Shown: positions 15,781 through 24,403 of the stretch, piece by piece
How positions within the stretch are numbered: the stretch's first letter is position 1
How the letters are laid out: each line of letters begins with the position of its first letter
Assembly: GCF_001677955.1 (NCBI RefSeq)
Contig: NZ_LELA01000080.1
Span: 1 to 64,000, forward strand
Length of the DNA: 64,000 nt
Direction: 5' to 3'
Source of the DNA: Chryseobacterium sp. BGARF1
Lineage (GTDB): Bacteria > Bacteroidota > Bacteroidia > Flavobacteriales > Weeksellaceae
Notes under the pieces: generated by a model
The model's input: the letters and a program-made list of their open reading frames with translations, nothing else
Databases searched by the model: none
What the model was told of the DNA's origin: nothing
Made by a program: the position numbers and the translations under genes

Positions 15781-17313
15781 TTAATAATTCAATCTTTCCA
15801 GACGAATCTTATTAAACTTTTCTTTTTCGTTGTACTCGCGTAGTAAAATGTATCCTTCTTTTGCCACATAAGGTGTCACATTGTAATTGTCTTTTTCTGA
15901 AATGGGAACAATTTCTTGTTTAAATTTACCGTCGATAATGGTATTAATAAAAAGATTCCATTTTTTTTCTTTCGTTACCTGATCTTTCTGATAATCACGG
16001 TAAAAGAAAACAACATCTTTTCCGTCATTCAGATATTGAGAAAAAAGATAATCGCTGTTGAACCATTTTGTTTTTTCCTTTTCAAATACCTTTACATCTT
16101 TAACTTTGAAATCTTTATCAGTATAAATATAAACCAGATCTGTAGTTTTTGGAGCATTATATTCAGACATTGGTTTGTATTTTTCCGTTAAAATTCCCAC
16201 ACTTCCGTCACTCATAAAATACATATCTCTGGAGTGAAGCATATAGCCGTTTTCTACATATCCGTTAGCATTTATTTTTGGAAGATAAGTGGTAAGATCC
16301 TGTTTGAAGTGAATAGATTTTGCACTTGTACTGAAGTCGGATTTATTCACAATCAACCTTGAAAATCCTAATTGATCAAAAGACGGCGAAAAAGTTTTGC
16401 CTACAATAACCATTTTGTCATCAAAAGTTTTGTCATTGTCAAGTTTTCTGTATCCTGTGTAGAAAGTATCTATATTGTCGATGGTTTCATCCGAAAATCC
16501 GGTTATGGGTTTGTTTGATATTTCTTTCCCTGTCTGCATATCGATTACGATAAGGTTAAAAGTCTTTTTATCATCACTTACCTTTTTCATGATGCAGTAC
16601 ATATATTTTTCATCTTTTTCCAGCACGGTAAGAGCAGAAAAGTTTTTTTTGTCTCCGTTGGTATTGTAGCTGTATTTCCAGACTTCTTTTTTCTCCGGAG
16701 TAAATTTCATCAGGCTGTTATTGCTGATGTATTTTCCAAAATCTTTATATTCTATAGCAAAATATCCACCTTGTTTAAGTTCGCCGACCGCCGAGATATA
16801 GTTGTAGCCTTTTTCTTTTTTCTCTTCACGGTTTTCTTTGCGTTGTTCCTTCCAGTTTTTAGGTTCGTTAAGTTCTTTGAAAGTTCCGTTTTCCTGATAA
16901 TCGTAATATATTTTTCGGGTAATGGTATTTGCTTTTGGATCTATTACCATTGAAACGGGAGTGAACAAATCTTTGTTTTTCACCAACGTATAATCTATTC
17001 CGGAGGGCTTTAAAATAATCTGCCCTTTAGAATCTACATATCCAACATAAGATGCAGCCGTAATATCTCCTTCAAATTCTTTATTGGCAACAGGGTTTAG
17101 GTTTTTATCTAAAATAACGTATTCGAATTTCTTCGTTTTTTCTCCGGATTTTCCATAAGAATAAATTGATACATAGCCGTAGAGATTATCTTTATCATCA
17201 AATAAAGCGTTCATACCGGTGTGTTCTCCCGAAGCTAATGCCGTTAAATCCTGAGTTTGAGAATAGGCGAATGTCTGAACCAGACCAAACATCAACAGTG
17301 TTATTTTTTTCAT
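15781..17313 (-). CDS. Secreted hypothetical protein, flavobacterial
   Basis: 510 residues with a clear signal peptide (MKKITLLMFGLVQTFAYSQ, cleaved after YSQ or nearby). The mature part is a series of short beta-rich blocks with many aromatic/Lys/Asp residues, for example DLVYIYTDKDFKV and VVFFYRDYQKDQ, reminiscent of a beta-propeller-like outer protein. There is no T9SS tail and no catalytic motif that I recognise. Monocistronic, with a TATTTTTG box at 17330-17337. Confidence 0.7.
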   Translation of the reverse strand: MKKITLLMFGLVQTFAYSQTQDLTALASGEHTGMNALFDDKDNLYGYVSIYSYGKSGEKTKKFEYVILDKNLNPVANKEFEGDITAASYVGYVDSKGQIILKPSGIDYTLVKNKDLFTPVSMVIDPKANTITRKIYYDYQENGTFKELNEPKNWKEQRKENREEKKEKGYNYISAVGELKQGGYFAIEYKDFGKYISNNSLMKFTPEKKEVWKYSYNTNGDKKNFSALTVLEKDEKYMYCIMKKVSDDKKTFNLIVIDMQTGKEISNKPITGFSDETIDNIDTFYTGYRKLDNDKTFDDKMVIVGKTFSPSFDQLGFSRLIVNKSDFSTSAKSIHFKQDLTTYLPKINANGYVENGYMLHSRDMYFMSDGSVGILTEKYKPMSEYNAPKTTDLVYIYTDKDFKVKDVKVFEKEKTKWFNSDYLFSQYLNDGKDVVFFYRDYQKDQVTKEKKWNLFINTIIDGKFKQEIVPISEKDNYNVTPYVAKEGYILLREYNEKEKFNKIRLERLNY

Positions 17314-17360
17314 GGTTAAAAATTGATTTCAAAAATAATGATTTCGGGGATAAGTTGAAT

Positions 17361-17391
17361 AAAAAATAAAGCCTTGATGTCTCAAGGCCTT
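17361..17391 (-). terminator. Terminator of glyS
   Basis: On the minus strand AAGGCCTTGA-GACA-TCAAGGCTT is followed by ATTTTTT. It begins 5 bases after the glyS stop. Confidence 0.75.
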
Positions 17392-17395
17392 ACAT

Positions 17396-18937
17396 TTATA
17401 TTTTAGAAAGTAAATTTCTGAAGTTTGTTTTTTCATCGATAATTCTTCTCAACTCAGAAACCGGAACTCTTTCCTGTTGCATCGTGTCTCTGTCTCTTAT
17501 CGTGACCGTGTGATCTGTTAGAGAATCGTGATCAATGGTAATACAGTAAGGGGTACCAATTGCATCCTGTCTTCTGTAACGTTTTCCGATGGCATCTTTT
17601 TCTTCGTAGAATAAGTTGAAATCGTATTTCAAGTCATTAAAGATATTCTCCGCATATTCCGCTAAACCATCTTTTTTCATTAATGGTAAAATCGCTGCTT
17701 TAATTGGTGCTAAAGCCGGAGGTAAAGATAAAACTGTTCTTTCTGAACCGTCTTCCAAAACTTCATCTTTCAAACAGTTTGAGAAAATAGAAAGGAATAA
17801 TCTATCCAATCCAACAGAAGTTTCTACCACATAAGGAACGTAGTTTTCATTTCTTTCAGGATCGAAGAACTGTAATTTTCTACCTGAATGCTTTTCATGT
17901 GCTTTCAAATCGAAATCTGTTCTTGAGTGAATTCCTTCTAGTTCTTTAAATCCAAATGGAAAATTAAATTCAATATCTGCCGCAGCATTAGCATAATGTG
18001 CCAATTTCTCATGATCATGGAATCTGTAGTTGTCATCTCCTAAACCAAGAGCCAAATGCCAGTTTAGACGTTTTGTTTTCCACTGTTCGTAGAATTCAAG
18101 TTCTGTTCCCGGAGCAACAAAAAACTGCATTTCCATTTGTTCAAATTCGCGCATTCTGAAAATAAACTGTCTTGCAACAATCTCATTTCTAAACGCCTTT
18201 CCAATCTGAGCAATACCAAAAGGAAGTCTGTGACGAGAAGTTTTCTGTACGTTTAAAAAGTTAACAAAAATTCCCTGAGCAGTTTCCGGTCTCAAATAAA
18301 GATCCATTGCAGAATCTGCAGAAGCCCCTAATTTAGTTCCAAACATCAAGTTGAATTGTCTTACTTCCGTCCAGTTTTTAGAGCCAGTATCAGGATCAGC
18401 AATTTCCAACTCTTCAATCAAAGCTTTTACATCAGCCAAATCTTCGTTTTCTAATGATTTTGCCAACCTTGAAAGAATAGCTTCTCTTTTGGCTCTGTAT
18501 TCTAAAATTTTAGGATTCGTTGCTTCAAACTGTGCTTTATCGAAAGACTCACCAAATCTTTTAGCCGCTTTTTCGATTTCTTTTTTCTCTTTCTCTTCAA
18601 TTTTCAAACAATAATCTTCCACCAAAACATCTGCTCTGAAACGTTTTTTAGAATCTTTATTGTCAATCAAAGGATCGTTGAATGCGTCAACGTGGCCCGA
18701 AGCTTTCCAAGTAGTTGGGTGCATCAGAATCGCTGAATCAATACCCACAATATTTTCGTTAAGCTGTACCATCGCTTTCCACCAGTATTGTTTGATATTG
18801 TTTTTCAGTTCTGCACCGTTTTGTCCGTAGTCATAAACTGCAGATAAACCGTCATAAATCTCACTCGAAGGGAAAATAAACCCATATTCTTTAGCGTGAG
18901 AGATCACTTTCTTGAAAACATCTTCTTGCTTTGCCAT
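17396..18937 (-). CDS. glyS: Glycine-tRNA ligase (alpha2 type)
   Basis: 513 residues from the ATG at 18937. A class II synthetase of the eukaryote/archaeal-like homodimeric GlyRS type: motif 2 region FRNEIVARQFIFRMREFEQMEM, the glycine-pocket segment, motif 3 GLDRL (VETSVGLDRLFLS) and a C-terminal anticodon-binding domain. It charges tRNA-Gly in the cytoplasm. The longer open frame to 18994 is rejected because a TATTTTTG promoter box at 18957-18964 lies inside it and homologues begin MAKQEDVFKK. Essential housekeeping gene, single-gene transcript with its own terminator. Confidence 0.95.
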   Translation of the reverse strand: MAKQEDVFKKVISHAKEYGFIFPSSEIYDGLSAVYDYGQNGAELKNNIKQYWWKAMVQLNENIVGIDSAILMHPTTWKASGHVDAFNDPLIDNKDSKKRFRADVLVEDYCLKIEEKEKKEIEKAAKRFGESFDKAQFEATNPKILEYRAKREAILSRLAKSLENEDLADVKALIEELEIADPDTGSKNWTEVRQFNLMFGTKLGASADSAMDLYLRPETAQGIFVNFLNVQKTSRHRLPFGIAQIGKAFRNEIVARQFIFRMREFEQMEMQFFVAPGTELEFYEQWKTKRLNWHLALGLGDDNYRFHDHEKLAHYANAAADIEFNFPFGFKELEGIHSRTDFDLKAHEKHSGRKLQFFDPERNENYVPYVVETSVGLDRLFLSIFSNCLKDEVLEDGSERTVLSLPPALAPIKAAILPLMKKDGLAEYAENIFNDLKYDFNLFYEEKDAIGKRYRRQDAIGTPYCITIDHDSLTDHTVTIRDRDTMQQERVPVSELRRIIDEKTNFRNLLSKI

Positions 18938-18956
18938 AAATTTTTCGTCTTGAGTG

Positions 18957-18964
18957 CAAAAATA
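18957..18964 (-). promoter_or_regulatory. -7 box of glyS
   Basis: TATTTTTG on the minus strand, 19 bases from the ATG at 18937. It fixes the start choice for glyS. Confidence 0.55.
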
Positions 18965-19015
18965 CAGATTTTGCAACAAATTTTTGGTATTCATTTGCTT
19001 AATCCATTGCGAGAA

Positions 19016-19606
19016 TTACTCTTCAAAGCTTTTTTCCAGTTTTTCTAAAGAGCTAATAACCGTTGATATTTTTTCTTTCTGTTTTTTAATCTGTTTTGGT
19101 CTGATGAAAAACCAACTGACTGCACCCCACAAAAAAGTTAATCCATAAGTTAATAGAACTCCCAGCCACGACATTTTTAAAGCAAATTCATAAAAATAAA
19201 ATGCAAATCCGAAAGAAAGTAAAAGATAATAAATGCTAAGACCTTTTGTCTGCATATAAATTTGTTGTTGCTCTACTTTTCTAATAGTGGCAAGATATTC
19301 ATGATTCGTTGTTGAGGTATTGATCTTCTTCAAAATATTGATATTTTGATACACCAGAAAAGAATACATTGTAATGCCGATAAGAACCAACATAATTCCG
19401 AATTGGGTTGAGAAAAAAGATATTTTAATAAATACCCAAATGGATATTATCATTGCTACGGTTAACAATAATAGAGCAATAAGGCCAATATCTTTTAAAA
19501 TTTGTTTTTTTCTGTATTTTTCTGCCTTTGTTTTGATTTCTTTTATGTTGGGAATGTCTGAGTTTTTATTGTTCCAGATTTCCTGAAAATTATAATTCGG
19601 TGCCAT
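19016..19606 (-). CDS. Four-helix membrane protein paired with an ECF sigma factor
   Basis: 196 residues from the ATG at 19606 (an upstream TTG at 19615 is less likely). After about 45 polar residues there are four hydrophobic helices (about 45-67, 70-90, 125-148, 152-173) and a charged C-terminal tail. Its start overlaps the end of the sigma factor gene by 17 bases, so the two are translationally coupled. Genes in this position often encode anti-sigma factors; the short polar N-terminus would face the cytoplasm. No ZAS or FecR motif is visible, so anti-sigma function is inferred from position. Confidence 0.7.
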   Translation of the reverse strand: MAPNYNFQEIWNNKNSDIPNIKEIKTKAEKYRKKQILKDIGLIALLLLTVAMIISIWVFIKISFFSTQFGIMLVLIGITMYSFLVYQNINILKKINTSTTNHEYLATIRKVEQQQIYMQTKGLSIYYLLLSFGFAFYFYEFALKMSWLGVLLTYGLTFLWGAVSWFFIRPKQIKKQKEKISTVISSLEKLEKSFEE

Positions 19607-20087
19607 AATGTGCAAATTTTTCGGTTAACTTTTCTTTAATTCTGTGTATTTTAACTCTCACATTAGCAGGAGAGATCCCCACCACTTCAGCAATGTCTTT
19701 TTGTTTCATTTCTTCGAGTTCTAAAGAAATAATGATTCTTTCAAGTTCGGGTAATTCAGAAATGCATTGATAAAGAAAATTTGTCATTTTTTCCTGTTCC
19801 AGTTTGTTATCTTTTTCTGATAGATCTTTAATCTGGGATGGAAGTTCGTTTTTGGGCATCCTTTTTTCAAGATTAACCTGTCTAAGACAAATATTCGTTG
19901 CAATTCTGTATATCCAGGTTCCGATATTGGCTTCCATGCGAAACTTTGGTAATTGCTGAAACACAGCTACAAATGTTTCTTGACACAGGTCTTTTGCCAT
20001 GTCGTCATCATTTACATAACCCATGCAAAGCCGAAAAATTTTCTTCCAATATGTATGATAAATTTCTTCGAAGTTTAAGTTGTGCAT
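19590..20087 (-). CDS. RNA polymerase ECF-type sigma factor
   Basis: 165 residues, standard for sigma-70 family group 4. Region 2 is at about 8-75 (LCQETFVAVFQQLPKF, IGTWIYRIATNICL), region 4 at about 105-155 with the helix-turn-helix MKQKDIAEVVGISPANVRVKIHRIKEKL. It directs RNA polymerase to a specific promoter set, usually under control of an envelope anti-sigma factor; the coupled membrane protein downstream is the candidate. Its targets are unknown. Confidence 0.9.
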   Translation of the reverse strand: MHNLNFEEIYHTYWKKIFRLCMGYVNDDDMAKDLCQETFVAVFQQLPKFRMEANIGTWIYRIATNICLRQVNLEKRMPKNELPSQIKDLSEKDNKLEQEKMTNFLYQCISELPELERIIISLELEEMKQKDIAEVVGISPANVRVKIHRIKEKLTEKFAHYGTEL

Positions 20088-20198
20088 TTATCTTTTTTAG
20101 AATTTAGAGAGCATCAAGCCGAAAATGTTACACTAATTTTTTGTGAAGGTAGATAATCTTTTATTTCTATTATAGAATCATTGTGTATAGAAAATCTA

Positions 20199-20206
20199 TA
20201 CTTTTG
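20199..20206 (+). promoter_or_regulatory. -7 box of the pseudouridine synthase gene
   Basis: TACTTTTG ends only 4 bases before the ATG at 20211, so the mRNA is predicted to be leaderless or nearly so. Confidence 0.5.
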
Positions 20207-20210
20207 CCCT

Positions 20211-20906
20211 ATGTTAGAAATTCTTTATCGCGACGAACATCTTATTGCCATTAATAAACCCAGTGGGTTACTGGTTCACAAATCTTATTATGCAGGGCAG
20301 GCGGATACTTATGCTATTCAGGAGTTGAGGGATCAAATCGGGCAATACGTTTACCCAGTGCATCGTTTAGACAGAAAAACATCGGGCGTTTTGCTGTTTA
20401 CTTTAGATAAAGAGACGTTGAGAATAATGAGTGACCAATTTGCAGCGCGCGAAGTTGAAAAAAAATATTTGGCAATTCTTAGAGGATGGGCTCCGGAAGA
20501 AGAAACCATCGATTATGATCTAGTCAATGAAGACGAAATTCAACAAAATGCGATTACTTATTATCACCGTTTACAGACCTCAGAGATAGATCTGGTATTT
20601 GGTAAACATCAGACTTCGCGTTATTGTTTAGTTGAAGCAATCCCCGAAACAGGAAGGTTTCATCAATTGAGAAAACATTTTAAGCATATTTTACATCCTA
20701 TTTTGGGATGCAGACCTCATGGTTGCAATAAGCAGAATAAATTGTGGCTGGAAACCTTTAATATGAATAAACTGATGCTTCATGCGCACCAATTGGTTTT
20801 CAATCATCCTATTACGAATGAGAAAATTACATTAAATGCAAAGGTAAACGAAGAGTTTACAAGAGTAGGGAACATTTTAAATTTTGATTTGAGTTCTTAT
20901 AGTTGA
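20211..20906 (+). CDS. truC: RNA pseudouridine synthase, TruC/RluA family
   Basis: 231 residues from the ATG at 20211. The RluA-family catalytic motif HRLDRKTSG (with the nucleophilic Asp) is at about 55-63, preceded by the conserved INKPSGLLVH. The absence of an S4 domain, the short length and the RxHQLRKHFKHILHPILG segment resemble TruC (tRNA U65). It converts uridine to pseudouridine. The earlier frame start at 20181 is rejected because the promoter box lies within it. Substrate assignment to TruC rather than another RluA member is likely but not certain. Confidence 0.85.
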   Translation: MLEILYRDEHLIAINKPSGLLVHKSYYAGQADTYAIQELRDQIGQYVYPVHRLDRKTSGVLLFTLDKETLRIMSDQFAAREVEKKYLAILRGWAPEEETIDYDLVNEDEIQQNAITYYHRLQTSEIDLVFGKHQTSRYCLVEAIPETGRFHQLRKHFKHILHPILGCRPHGCNKQNKLWLETFNMNKLMLHAHQLVFNHPITNEKITLNAKVNEEFTRVGNILNFDLSSYS

Positions 20907-20926
20907 GTGTTTAGTGAATTTATTTA

Positions 20927-21076
20927 AACGCAAAGATTTCTTTTATATACTACAAAACTTTAAGGAGCAAAGAGGAATCAACAAGTTGATTGCTGAAGCT
21001 AAAGTTTAAGCTTTGCGTAGCAAATTTATTTGCCTTTGCCTCTAAAAATAAGAAGTTTGCAATAAATATTTGCGTT
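20927..21076. repeat. 150-bp intergenic element with terminal inverted repeats
   Basis: Starts with AACGCAAAGATTT and ends with AAATATTTGCGTT, which are inverted repeats with one mismatch. Inside are smaller inverted words (AAGTTTAAGCTTTGCGTAGC, GCCTTTGCC). It looks like a copy of a dispersed non-coding repeat common between genes in this genus; the copy number cannot be seen from one window. Confidence 0.5.
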
Positions 21077-21191
21077 AAAAAAGCTCTCGCAGATTTTAAA
21101 GATTATGTACATTAATGTTTTATAGATCATATTCATAATAGATTTTTCATAAAAATATCACACATCAAGAATTCATTCAATTTAAAATGAG

Positions 21192-21199
21192 TATTTTTG
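21192..21199 (+). promoter_or_regulatory. -7 box of pyrD
   Basis: Perfect TATTTTTG, 15 bases upstream of the ATG at 21215. Confidence 0.6.
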
Positions 21200-21214
21200 T
21201 AAAACTTTTTTTCA

Positions 21215-22252
21215 ATGTACAAATCGCTCATTCGTCCGATTCTTTTCAAGTTTGATCCTGAAGAAGTGCATCACTTTACTTTTTCAATGCTCAAAAACTT
21301 TGGATTTCTAACCAAATTATTCCTTCCAAAACCAATTGTAGATAAACGTCTTGAAAGAGAAGTTTTCGGTTTGAAATTTAAAAATCCTGTTGGTTTAGCT
21401 GCTGGTTTTGATAAAAATGCGGTTTTATTTAATGAATTGGGAGATTTAGGTTTCGGATTTGTAGAAATCGGAACGGTAACGCCAAAAGCTCAAGCCGGAA
21501 ATCCTAAGAAAAGATTGTTCCGTTTGATTGAAGATGGCGGAATTATCAACAGAATGGGTTTCAATAATGACGGTCTGGAAGCAGCCATTCAAAAACTGAA
21601 AGGCAACAAAGGAAAAATCATCATTGGCGGGAACATCGGAAAAAACACCAACACAGCACCTGAAAATTATACTCAGGATTACTTAGACTGTTTTGAAGGT
21701 CTTCATCCTTATGTAGACTATTTTGTACTGAATGTAAGTTGCCCGAACGTTGGAAGTCACGCAAAACTGGAAGATGTAGAATATCTGAGAGAATTGATCA
21801 CTGCGGTAAAAGGAATTAATCAGACTAAAGTAAATCCTAAACCAATTCTTCTAAAAATTGCTCCAGATTTAAATAATCAGCAGCTCGATGAGATTATCGA
21901 ATTGATTGCACAGACAAAAATCGACGGAATTGTAGTTTCAAATACATCAGTGAACAGAGAAGGTTTGAAAACTTCGCCTGAAGTTTTAGCAGAAATAGGA
22001 AACGGTGGTTTAAGTGGAAAACCGATTCGTGAGAGAAGTACAAAAATGATAAAATATCTTTCAGATAAAAGCAACCGAGCATTCCCAATTATTGGAGTTG
22101 GAGGAATTCATTCTGCAAAAGATGCCATGGAGAAACTGGATGCGGGAGCGACTTTGGTTCAACTCTATACAGGATTTATCTATGAAGGTCCACAATTAAT
22201 CAACGATATTAATCAGGAGCTTTTGACGAGAGCAAGTAGAATTGCGAGATAA
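21215..22252 (+). CDS. pyrD: Dihydroorotate dehydrogenase (quinone), class 2
   Basis: 345 residues. The N-terminal helix region ([13 protein letters not shown]) that binds the membrane and quinone is present, then [12 protein letters not shown], the FMN-binding IGTVTP...[18 protein letters not shown], and the catalytic-Ser region VLNVSCPN as in class 2 enzymes (Ser, not Cys). It oxidises dihydroorotate to orotate in pyrimidine synthesis, passing electrons to menaquinone. Single gene with its own promoter and terminator. Confidence 0.96.
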   Translation: MYKSLIRPILFKFDPEEVHHFTFSMLKNFGFLTKLFLPKPIVDKRLEREVFGLKFKNPVGLAAGFDKNAVLFNELGDLGFGFVEIGTVTPKAQAGNPKKRLFRLIEDGGIINRMGFNNDGLEAAIQKLKGNKGKIIIGGNIGKNTNTAPENYTQDYLDCFEGLHPYVDYFVLNVSCPNVGSHAKLEDVEYLRELITAVKGINQTKVNPKPILLKIAPDLNNQQLDEIIELIAQTKIDGIVVSNTSVNREGLKTSPEVLAEIGNGGLSGKPIRERSTKMIKYLSDKSNRAFPIIGVGGIHSAKDAMEKLDAGATLVQLYTGFIYEGPQLINDINQELLTRASRIAR

Positions 22253-22272
22253 ATTTTACTTTAAAAATATTG

Positions 22273-22302
22273 AAAAGCAAAATCGATGAGGTTTTGCTTT
22301 TT
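22273..22302 (+). terminator. Terminator of pyrD
   Basis: AAAAGCAAAA and TTTTGCTTTT form a perfect 10-bp stem with a 9-base loop and a T-run, 20 bases after the pyrD stop. Confidence 0.75.
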
Positions 22303-22396
22303 TGTTTAAATCTCTCGCAGATTTAACAGATAACGCAGATTTTAGTAAACGTTTTATCTTCAAAATTTGCTGAATTTGCGAAAGGAAATTTAGGTT

Positions 22397-23641
22397 TTAG
22401 AGAAAAAAATGTGAGATTGTATAAATAATCAATCCTACCAACCCGCCAACTAAAGTTCCGTTCACACGGATAAATTGCAGGTCTTTTCCAACTTCCAGTT
22501 CCAGTTTTTCGCTTAATTCTTTTCCTTGCCAGTTTCCGACGGTTGAGCTGATGAGGTTTCCGGCTTGATGGGTGTTCTTCAGAATATATTTATAAGCAGT
22601 TACTCTTACCCAATGGTCAATCTTATTCTGAAGATTTTCATCGGTTTTTAAATTTTGAGAAAACTCATTCAGGTTTTTTGTGATGTATTTTTTTAATGAA
22701 GATTCTTCTTCCTGCAATTCATTATTCAATGTTTTTTTGATGGAAAGCCAAATGTCATTAGAATATTCTTCTAGTTTATCATTTTTAAGAAAATCATTTT
22801 TGATGGTTTTAAATTCATCATTCCACTTAGGGCTTTCTTTTAAATCGTGAGAAAATTCATAAATTTTTCGGGTAATTAAATCTCGAATTTCATGTGCTGG
22901 ATTTTCTTCCACTTCTCTGAAGAAATCTGAAAGCCCGCTTGCTATTTTCTCGGAAATTTTATTATCAACAAACGAAGGAATGAAAGAATAGCTTCCTTTT
23001 TTTACCCGTTCCTGAATAACATCTTCATTTAAAATAATATAATCTTTTATCTGAGCAGAAAGATTAGTAATGATTTTTTGATGGTCGTTTTTGTCTAAAA
23101 GATAAATAATTCCGTTTCCGAGAATGGTGTTTAGTTTTATATTATCGGTCATTTCGCTCACTTTTTTGCTGATGAAATGGCTTACTTCAGAATCATCCAG
23201 TTTGTTGAGAATATCCAAAACGATGTCTGAGAGATTTTTAATTAAAGCTTCCTGATTTCTTTCTTTTGTGAGCCATTCGCCGACAAAATTTGAAATTTTA
23301 ATTTTCTGAATATAGGGACGAATTGTTTTGGACGAAAGAAAATTAGAAACCACAAAGCTTCCCAGGTTATCACCCAGTTTTTCCTTGCTGTTTTCAATCA
23401 GATTGGTATGCGGAATTGGAAGTCCTAATGGATGACGGAAAAGAGCAGTCACCGCAAACCAGTCTGCTAAAGCACCAACCATTGCGGCTTCAGAAAATGC
23501 ACGAACATAGCCAATCCAATGAGAATCAAGTGTTTTTTGCAAAATTGTAGTAATTATAAAGATAATCGCCATCAAAACAAATAGTCCTGTAGCAAAAGCT
23601 TTATATTTTCTAAGCTGTTTTCGTTTGGCTTCGTCATTCAT
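22397..23641 (-). CDS. DUF445 family membrane protein
   Basis: 414 residues. One hydrophobic helix near 16-35 and one at the C-terminus (GGLVGLIIYTISHFF) bracket a long helical, charged middle. The conserved DUF445 segment ALADWFAVTALFRHPLGLPIPHTNLI is at about 58-85 (written here in parts: ALADWFAVTALF, then RHPLGLPIPHT). Family members (YjiN/YheB) are inner-membrane proteins without an established function. Monocistronic. Confidence 0.88.
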   Translation of the reverse strand: MNDEAKRKQLRKYKAFATGLFVLMAIIFIITTILQKTLDSHWIGYVRAFSEAAMVGALADWFAVTALFRHPLGLPIPHTNLIENSKEKLGDNLGSFVVSNFLSSKTIRPYIQKIKISNFVGEWLTKERNQEALIKNLSDIVLDILNKLDDSEVSHFISKKVSEMTDNIKLNTILGNGIIYLLDKNDHQKIITNLSAQIKDYIILNEDVIQERVKKGSYSFIPSFVDNKISEKIASGLSDFFREVEENPAHEIRDLITRKIYEFSHDLKESPKWNDEFKTIKNDFLKNDKLEEYSNDIWLSIKKTLNNELQEEESSLKKYITKNLNEFSQNLKTDENLQNKIDHWVRVTAYKYILKNTHQAGNLISSTVGNWQGKELSEKLELEVGKDLQFIRVNGTLVGGLVGLIIYTISHFFL

Positions 23642-23677
23642 ATTCTCAAATTTACTAAATTTGGTTGTAATTCTTTT

Positions 23678-23811
23678 ACCACAAAAGTCGCAAAAGAATT
23701 TAAGCTTAATAATATCTTAGAAAAGTACACATCAGTTTTTACAGTTTGTGAGCTTGTCATTTTCAGCAGTCAAAACTTTAATAAGAGGAAAGCTTTTGCG
23801 ACTTTTGTGGT
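23678..23811. repeat. 134-bp element with perfect 19-bp terminal inverted repeats
   Basis: ACCACAAAAGTCGCAAAAG at 23678-23696 is the exact reverse complement of 23793-23811. The 96 bases between are non-coding. The end sequence resembles the AACCACAA repeat near 13078. It is either a small MITE-like element or a large transcribed hairpin. Confidence 0.6.
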
Positions 23812-23849
23812 TAGATTTTACATTAATTTCTAATATTTAAATAAATTCT

Positions 23850-24293
23850 ATGCATAACGAAGCAAAAAACAATCCATATTATTCAAAAACAGATACTGCA
23901 AAACTGAACGTGTCAAATGATGAATGGTTTAAAATTCTTTCTCCAGATTTGTACGCAATTGCAAGGGAAGCAGCAACAGAAAGACCATTTACCGGAACAT
24001 ATAATGAGTTTGATGAATTGGGAGAATATTATTGTGCGGTTTGTGGAAATCACCTTTTCCGTTCTAACCAAAAATTTATGAGCAGTTGCGGTTGGCCAAG
24101 TTTTTTTGAAGCTGATAAAAATGGAGTAGGCTATAACCGCGATTCAACTCATGGAATGGAAAGAATTGAGGTAGTTTGTAAACGTTGTGATTCTCACTTG
24201 GGTCATGTTTTTAACGACGGACCGCCTCCAACAGGAACAAGATACTGTATGAATTCTATTAGTTTAGAGTTTGTTCCGGATTCAGAGAAATAA
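23850..24293 (+). CDS. msrB: Peptide-methionine (R)-S-oxide reductase
   Basis: 147 residues, the standard MsrB size and cytoplasmic. Two zinc-binding C-x-x-C pairs (CAVC, CKRC), the CGWPSFF substrate segment, HLGHVF and the catalytic Cys in RYCMNSISLEF are all present. It reduces the R form of methionine sulfoxide in oxidised proteins. The flanking genes are unrelated. Confidence 0.95.
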   Translation: MHNEAKNNPYYSKTDTAKLNVSNDEWFKILSPDLYAIAREAATERPFTGTYNEFDELGEYYCAVCGNHLFRSNQKFMSSCGWPSFFEADKNGVGYNRDSTHGMERIEVVCKRCDSHLGHVFNDGPPPTGTRYCMNSISLEFVPDSEK

Positions 24294-24365
24294 TCTCTGA
24301 CAGTTAAAGTTTCTTAAATTGAGTTAAACTTTTTTCATTTTAACTCATTGATAATTATGATTTTA

Positions 24366-24373
24366 TAAATTTG
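24366..24373 (+). promoter_or_regulatory. -7 box of the L,D-transpeptidase-like gene
   Basis: Perfect TAAATTTG, 30 bases upstream of the ATG at 24404. Confidence 0.5.
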
Positions 24374-24403
24374 TACCCGGAATTTTAATTTAACATAATA
24401 TTA

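Larger units (their letters stand above)
20907..21214. other. Non-coding spacer with repeat fragments
   Basis: 308 bases without a credible gene. It holds the inverted-repeat element at 20927-21076, a CTCTCGCAGATTTTAAAGA fragment at about 21084-21102 that recurs at 22313-22331, and the pyrD promoter. Confidence 0.6.
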
